From the NCBI GenBank assembly GCA_963798795.1, contig CAWCUZ010000001.1:248001-312000 (forward strand): 64,000 nucleotides of DNA. Reading direction: 5' to 3'. The position numbers and the translations under genes are program-made. This DNA comes from CAWCUZ01 sp963798795 (GTDB taxonomy: Bacteria > Acidobacteriota > Vicinamibacteria > Vicinamibacterales > SCN-69-37). The notes under the pieces were generated by a model, which did not search any database, was not told the DNA's origin, and worked only from the letters and a program-made list of their open reading frames with translations. The first letter of the stretch is position 1. Every line of letters starts with the position of its first letter. Shown here in pieces: positions 57,521 through 64,000 of the stretch.

Positions 57521-60500
57521 ATGCGTTTCCGCCCCGCGCTTGCTGCGCTCTTCTTCAGTGTTCTGGCTCTGCCCGCTTTCGGACAGACCGTGAACGTCAC
57601 CTTCGGCGGCGTCAATGGCCGCGTCACCGATTCGACCGGCGGGATCCTGCCGGGCGCCACGGTGACGGTCACCAACCTGGATACCGGTCTGACCCGTTCG
57701 GTCGAAACCGACAACCAGGGCGCCTACACCTTTTCCCTGCTCCCGCCCGGCCGATACCGCGTGGAAGCCGAACTGTCGGGGCTCGGCAAGTCCAGCGCGG
57801 TCACGGTCGACGTGCTGCTCGGCAACTCGACCAAGGCGGACCTGAAAATCGCTCCGCAGGTGTCGGAAACGGTCACGGTCACGGCGGAAACACCCATCGT
57901 CGACACCAGCCGCACCGGGCAGGCGACGACGATCACGAACCTCCAGATCGAGAACCTGCCGCTGCTCGGCCGCGACTTCCGATCGCTGGCGTCGCTCACG
58001 CCGGGCATCGTGGATGCCTTCGGAGGCCGAATCACGTCCAACGGCGCGCGGGGCATCGCGACCGACTACAACATCGACGGCGCCACGTCGAACAACGACT
58101 TCTTCGGCGAGAACACCGGCGGCACACGGGCGCCGTTCACGTTTTCGCAGGCGGCCATCCGCGAGTTCCAGGTCGTCCGCTCGCAGTACGACGCCGAGTA
58201 CGGCCGCGGCGTCGGCGCCCAGCTCAACGCCATCACCAAGAGCGGGACGAACGAGCTGGCCGGTGAGGCGTTCCTCTTCTGGCGCGACAAGAACTGGGTC
58301 AAGGACCGATCGTTGACGCTGGACAACGGTGAGACGGTCGTCGACAGCTACAAGGCCAAGGATTCCAAGCAGCCTGGCTTCGCCGTCGGCGGGCCGATCG
58401 TCCGGAACAAGGCGTTCTTCTTCGGCAACTTCGACGGGCAACGGCAGAAACTGCCGGTCATCTCGAACGACATCAGAACGTCGACTCAGTTCCAGGCGCT
58501 CTCGCCGGCCCTGCAGCAGCAGTTCCTGGACAAGGTCGCGGGCCTCGTGGGCCACCCGTGGGACGGCGAGCTGAACTATGACACGACGTTCAACCAGCAG
58601 ACCTATCTGGGCAAGGTGGACTTCAACCTGAGCGGCAACCACCGCCTGTCGGTCCGCGACAACTATACGAACTTCGAAAACGGCAACAATCAGAGCGCCG
58701 CCTACCTGTCGAACCAGGGCACGGAGCACGACAAGTTCAATCAGCTCGTGGCGCAGGAAACGGCCGTCCTGTCCAACCGGCTGCTCAACGAGACGCTCGT
58801 GCAGTTTTCGAGCGACCAGCGGCCCATCGACCCCGTCTTCAGAGGCGCCGAAGTGCAGATCAGCGGCGTCACCAGCGGCACCCTGTTCCTGGGCGGCAAT
58901 GACTTCCTCCCGAACAACACGAAGGAACGGAAGATCCAGATCAAGGACACGGTGCAGTACGTGACCGGCCACCACCACCTGAAGGTTGGAACCGAGCTGC
59001 TGTTCATGCACATCGACAACCTGTTTCCGCGCAACCTGAACGGCGTGTTTCTGTACAACAGCGCCCAGGCGTTCGTGGATGGCACGCCCAACTCGTACCG
59101 GCAGGGTTACGGCCCCGGTGGTGGGCTGACGACCTGGACGCAGAATACGTACGCGTTCTATGCGGGGGACAACTTCACGGTCGGCCCCCGCCTCACGGTG
59201 GACCTCGGCCTGCGCTACGACTGGCAGACGATGCCGACGCCGGACACCAACGTCTACACCCAGCACCCGGAGTTCATCGACGACATCAAGGAGGACCGGA
59301 ACAACCTGGCGCCGCGGCTGGGTTTCGCCTACGACGTGACGGGCGACGGGCGTTCGGTGGTGCGGGGCGGTACCGGCCTGTTCTACGGGTACATGCCGGA
59401 CATCCTGCTGTCCAACCCCCTGACGCAGATCAGCGGCAACTTCAGCCAGTTCACGCTGACCTGCGCCTCCTCGCCGGTACCGTGCCCGGCGTTTCCCAAC
59501 GTGCTGACAGCAGCGCAGCTGGACCAGCTCAGCGCGGCCGGCGTCACCAGCATCGTGACGATCAGCCCGGACTACGGGGCCCAGCAGTCATGGCGCTCGA
59601 GCGCACAGTACCAGATGCGACTGGGTTCGGGCTACTCGGCCGCCGTGAGCGGGACCTATGCGACGATGACCCACATCCAGGGATCACGCGACCTGAACGC
59701 GGTCCCGTCCGGCACCGTCCTTGGCGATCTGCCGGTGTACGCTCTGAACACCGCCGGCCGCCCCTACACCGACCTGAATGTCGTGCGCGAGCTGTGCAGT
59801 TGCGAAGAGGCGTCCTACAAGTCGCTGGTGTTCGAGACGCACCGGCTGGCCACCGCCGGCTCCAAGTACACGTGGGATCTGAGCTATACGCTGGCCAAGG
59901 CAGTCGATCAGGACTCGAACGAACGGTCCACGTCCACCTCCTTCCTGTTCGATCCAAACAACCCGAAGCTCAGCGCGGGGCCGAGCGACAACGATGTGCG
60001 GCACCGCGTCGTGGGTGACTTCACCTACGAGCTGCCGTACGGGTTCATGGTCTCCGCGATCGTCCAGATCCGATCCGGAGCGCCCTACAACGGCGGCATT
60101 TCGTTCACCGGCGTCGGCATCCCCGGATCGCCCAACAGCCTGAACGGGTTGTCGCAGCAGACGGGGAACATCCCCGTGTTCGTGGACTCGAGCGGCGCGG
60201 TCATCGACCTGACGCAGGCCAACGGTTTCACTCGCCAGCAGTTCGCCGACTGGCTCGCCGGCCAGGGCGCCCACATCATCGGGCGCAACGCCTACCGGCA
60301 GCCGGGCTGGCACACGGTCGACTTCCGCGTCGCGAAGTCCTTCGACCTGACGGGGGGCACGCGCGTCCAGCTCGTGGCGGAGGTCTTCAACGTGTTCAAC
60401 ACGGTGAACGAGTTCGTATCGTCCGGCAACCAGAATGCGTTCCGGGCGACCTATACGCAGAGTACCGGGCAAGTACACGTTCACCAGGTTCGCCGATTTC

Positions 60501-60572
60501 GGCAAGACCAACGCCTTCGCGTCCGACTCGGGCCCGGCGCAGATGCAGGTCGCCCTCAAGTTCATCTTCTGA
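57521..60572 (+). CDS. Oar-like TonB-dependent outer membrane receptor
   Basis: About 1,016 codons. Signal peptide (LAALFFSVLALPAFGQ), then a carboxypeptidase-regulatory domain (GRVTDSTGGILPGATVTVTN, ending LPPGRYRVEAE), then a TonB plug (IENLPLLGRDFRSLASLTPG, YNIDGATSNNDFFGEN, FQVVRSQYDAEYGRG), and a long 22-strand-type barrel ending QMQVALKFIF with the terminal aromatic residue. No separate TonB box is obvious. One base shift near 60468 restores the C-terminal strands. Typical of Acidobacteriota, where such receptors are numerous; substrate unknown, large glycans or peptides are likely. Confidence 0.9.
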
Positions 60573-60593
60573 GGCGTCGTGGTGCGCGCGGGC

Positions 60594-60627
60594 GGCGCGG
60601 CGGGTCGAGTCCCGCCGCGCCGTTTTT
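60594..60627 (+). terminator. intrinsic terminator after the TonB receptor
   Basis: An 11-bp GC stem (60594-60604 with 60611-60621) with a six-base loop is followed by GTTTTTG. Strong rho-independent terminator between the receptor and the tricorn-type gene. Confidence 0.92.
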
Positions 60628-60662
60628 GTCCTACACTGGGCCCGCTTCCAGGAGGACACGCC

Positions 60663-63600
60663 ATGACCGTTCGCCGCCTGCTCGCCGTCTGCGCCGTCCT
60701 GCTCACCGGATTCGCGCTCCGTGCCCCGCTCGGCGCCGCCGAGACCGGCACGCGCCTGCTGCGGTCGCCGACCGTGAGCGCCACCGGGATCGCATTCGCC
60801 TATGCCAACAACATCTGGGGCGTCGAGCGTTCGGGCGGGGCCGCCCGGCGGCTCACCAGCTTCCAGGGGCTGACCACGAACCCGCACTTCTCGCACGACG
60901 GAAAGTGGATCGCGTTCAGCGGCGAGTACCGGGAAACATGGACGTGTACGTCATTCCCGCGGCGGGCGGTGAGCCACGACGGCTGACCTGGCACCCGGGC
61001 GCCGACCAGGTCACCGGCTGGACGCCCGACGACACCGCGATTGTATTTTCGTCGACCCGCGCGACGGTCGCGCCGAGCGGCGCGCCGCGCTTCTGGACCG
61101 TGCCGGTCGCGGGCGGCGTCGAGCGGCCGATGGTGCTGCCGCGCGCCTACCAGGGGAAGATCTCGCCCGACGGCCGCCACATCGCCTACCGGATGAACAA
61201 TTCCTGGGACGAGGAGCGGCGCAACTATCGCGGTGGGCAGAACCGGCCCGTCTGGATCGTCGACCTGACGACGTACGGCCTGGTATCGCCGCCGTGGACC
61301 GATTCGAAGGACGTCGACCCGGTGTGGCTGAGCAACAGCACCGTGGCGTTCATTTCGGATCGCGACGGCGTCGCGAACGTGTGGTCGTACGACACCGCGT
61401 CGAAGAAGCTGGCGCAGCTCACGAAGTTCCGTGACTTCGACGTGAAGACGCTCGATTCGGGCGCTGGCGCGCTCGTGTTCGAGCAGGCGGGCTACGTCCA
61501 CGAGCTGGATCCGACGTCCGGACGCGAGCACGTCGTGGCCATCACCGCCGCCGGCGATTTCCCGTGGATGATGCCGCGCTGGGAGGACGTCACGTCCCGC
61601 ATGACCCGCCTGGCGCTCTCCCCCACCGGCAAGCGGATTGCCGTCGAGGCCCGTGGCGAGGTCTTCACGATTCCCGCCGAAAAGGGCGACATCCGCAACC
61701 TGAGCCACTCGAGCGGTTCGGCCGATCGGGACCCGGCCTGGTCTCCCGACGGCAAGTACGTCTCGTACTTCAGCGATCGGTCCGGCGAGTACCAGCTCAT
61801 CGTGGAAGCGCAGGACGGTCTGACGCCGCCGCGCGCCATCGCGCTGCCGAGGCCGACCCACTACTACACGCCGTCCTGGTCGCCTGACTCGAAGAAGATC
61901 GTCTACACCGACACCAATCTGCACGTCTGGGTGCTGGAGGTCGCGACCGGCGAGACGAAGACCGTCGGACGGGATCCCTGGATGGTGCCCCAACGCACGC
62001 TGAATCCGGTGTGGAGTCCCGACTCCACGTGGATCGCCTACTCCAGCCGCCTCCAGTCGCTGTACCACGCCATCTTTGCGACGAATGTCGACACGGGTGA
62101 GACCGTCCAGGTCACCGACGGGCTCTCGGACGCGGTGTGGCCGGCCTGGGACGCGGGCGGCAAGTATCTCTGGTTCCTGGCGTCGACCGATTTCGGCCTG
62201 GCATCGCAGTGGCTCGACATGACGTCGTACGACCACGCCGAGAACTTCGGCTTGTATCTGGCGGTCCTCGCGCGCGATGAGCCGTCGCCGCTCCTGCCCG
62301 AGAGCGACGAGGACCCGGGGGTCGGCAACGCGCCCCGATCGCCGGCGCCCGGAGGCGGCGGGTCGGGACGCGGCGCTCGGGCCGGCGGCGATGCCGGCGC
62401 CGCGGGCTCAGCCGGCGACGCCGGCAACGAGCCGGCGCAGGCCGGCACTCGCACGACGCCCCGGCAGCCGGTGACGGTCCGGATCGACGCCGACCGGCTC
62501 GCGCAGCGCATCCTCGCGATTCCCGGCGTGCCGGTGCGGGAGTACTCGGATCTGCGCGCGGGCGTGGCCGGAACCGTCTTCTACCGCGAGACCGGCGGTG
62601 GCGGTGGGGCCACGCTCGTGCGCTACCGCCTGAGCGACCGCCGCGCGAGCACGTTCATGGCCGGCGTTTCGGCCTACGACGTGAGCGCCGACGGCCGCAA
62701 GCTGGTCTACCGCACCGGGGCGGGCGGCGGACGTGGCGGGCGTGGCGGCGGCGCGCCGGCCACCGTGTCGCTCTTCCTGGTCGATGCGGACCGCAATCCG
62801 CCCCCGTCCGGCCAGGGCCGCGTCGACGTGCGGCTGCGCATGTACCTGGAGCCGCGCGCGGAGTTCACGCAGATCTTCAACGAGGGCTGGCGCAACCAGC
62901 GCGACTACCTGTACGTCCCCAACATGCACGGCACCAACTGGGACGATGACCGCGGGATGTACGCGCAGTTGCTGCCGTACGTGAACCACCGCGCCGACCT
63001 GAACTACCTGCTCGACATGATGGGCGCCGAGATTTCGATCGGCCACTCGTACGTCCGCGGCGGTGACATGCCCGACGTGCCGTCGGCCGAGCCGTGCGGG
63101 CTGCTCGGCGCGGACTTCGTCATCGAAGGCGGCCGCTACAAGGTCACGCGCATCTACGACACCGAGAGCTGGAATCCCGACCTGCGCGCGCCGCTGGCCG
63201 GTCCGGGCATCGACGTGAACGTCGGCGATTTCGTGCTGGCGATCAACGGCGCCGAGCTGCAGGCGCCCGACAACATCTTCCGCCTGCTCGACGGCACGGC
63301 CAGCCGGCAGACGGTGCTGACGGTCGGTCCGCGGCCGGCGATGGACGGCACGCGGCAGGTCACCGTGGTGCCGGTGAGCAGCGAACAGGCGCTCCGGACG
63401 CGCGCCTGGGTCGAGGACAACCGCCGGATCGTCGAAAGACTGTCGGACGGCAAGCTCGCGTACGTGTACCTGCCGAACACCGGCCAGGGCGGCTATCAGA
63501 GCTTCAATCGGTACTACTTCGCCCAGCAGGACAAACAGGGCGCGATCGTCGACGAGCGCTTCAACGGCGGCGGGTCGGCGGCCGACTACATCGTCGACGT

Positions 63601-64000
63601 GCTCGAGCGGCAGTTCGACGGCTACTTCAACAACGTCGCCGGCGACCGCTACCCGTTCACCAGCCCGGCCGCGGGGATCTGGGGACCGAAGGTGATGATC
63701 ATCAACGAGATGGCCGGCTCGGGCGGCGACCTGATGCCCTACATGTTCCGCAGCCGGAAGATCGGCCCGCTCGTCGGCAAGCGCACCTGGGGCGGCCTCG
63801 TCCATACCGCCGACACGCCCGGGTTCATCGACGGCGGATCCATGATCGCACCGCGCGGCGGCTTCTTCGCGAGGGACGGCAAGTGGGCGGTCGAGAACGA
63901 AGGCGTGGCGCCGGATATCGACGTCGAGAACTGGCCGAAGGACGTGATCGCCGGCCATGATGTCCAGCTCGAACGCGCCGTCGCCGAAGCGCTGAAGCTG
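60663..64000 (+). CDS. exported tricorn-type serine protease (S41 family), runs off right edge
   Basis: About 1,110 codons visible. Signal peptide, then a six- to seven-bladed propeller (repeats such as NPHFSHDGKWIAFSGE, DPAWSPDGKYVSYFSD, and TPSWSPDSKKIVYTD). A Gly/Ala-rich linker near 62325-62460 is followed by a second beta region, the C1 region with ISIGHSYVRGGD (catalytic His), a PDZ domain (VGDFVLAINGAELQAPDN) and the C2 region with NEMAGSGGDLMPYMFR carrying the nucleophilic Ser. Tricorn processes oligopeptides; the exported form here would act in the periplasm. One base shift near 60931. AGGAGG precedes the ATG. Confidence 0.9.

Noticed and set aside
55973..59266. A 1,097-codon open frame on the minus strand
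   Set aside because: Antisense to the debranching enzyme and the TonB receptor, which have clear domains on the plus strand.

Overview
High-GC bacterial chromosome, almost fully coding on both strands, with no mobile element, CRISPR array or rRNA recognised. The gene content points to Acidobacteriota, most likely the Vicinamibacteria (old subdivision 6). Clues are two tandem VWFA-related 'acidobacterial' secreted proteins, an Oar-like TonB receptor with a carboxypeptidase-regulatory domain, a DUF1592/DUF1552 pair, a tricorn-type protease and many Tat-exported proteins. The taxonomic call is inference from families, not from a marker gene.

1-11.4 kb (minus strand): an aromatic amino-acid supraoperon, aroDE-trpE-trpG-trpD-trpC-trpF-trpB-trpA-chorismate mutase-aroF-tyrA-acetoacetyl-CoA synthetase, with start/stop overlaps at most junctions. 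It is preceded by a sigma70-type promoter, a 31-codon leader peptide with Tyr-Trp-Trp-Trp-Tyr, an antiterminator arm and an intrinsic terminator, which together form a classical trp attenuator. Between about 2.8 and 9.7 kb the reading frames are broken by very many single-base shifts although the protein similarity stays continuous, so consensus errors are the likely cause.

11.4-22.2 kb: an exported SpoIVB-like (S55) peptidase with a beta-propeller protein; an ECF sigma/anti-sigma pair; an anchored TPR protein; and a minus-strand operon of a sigma54 activator with two peptide-type ABC permeases, also rich in frame breaks.

22.3-33.3 kb: a compact plus-strand operon aroC-def-fmt-rsmB-PASTA-rpe-thioesterase-sugar epimerase-bamD, then pgsA (minus), a sugar-1-phosphate nucleotidyltransferase, a phosphomannomutase and tRNA-Gly(CCC).

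33.3-48.7 kb: envelope and exported functions: a double VOC Tat protein, a C-terminal-heme protein, the DUF1592 di-heme protein, its DUF1552 partner, an ankyrin protein with a Cys-rich tail, a VPS10/sortilin-like BNR protein, and two paralogous VWFA-related proteins.

48.7-53.3 kb: an MFS transporter, then a small cassette: a Tat-type exported Ser/Thr-rich protein, a 14-bp intercistronic hairpin, a PqqD-like peptide chaperone and an HprK-like kinase, with a nucleotidyltransferase converging on it. This looks like a minimal, unassigned protein-modification system and is the best candidate here for an undescribed system.

53.4-64 kb: malto-oligosyltrehalose trehalohydrolase with a GH133 debranching enzyme, the Oar-like TonB receptor followed by a clear terminator, and a tricorn-type protease running off the window.
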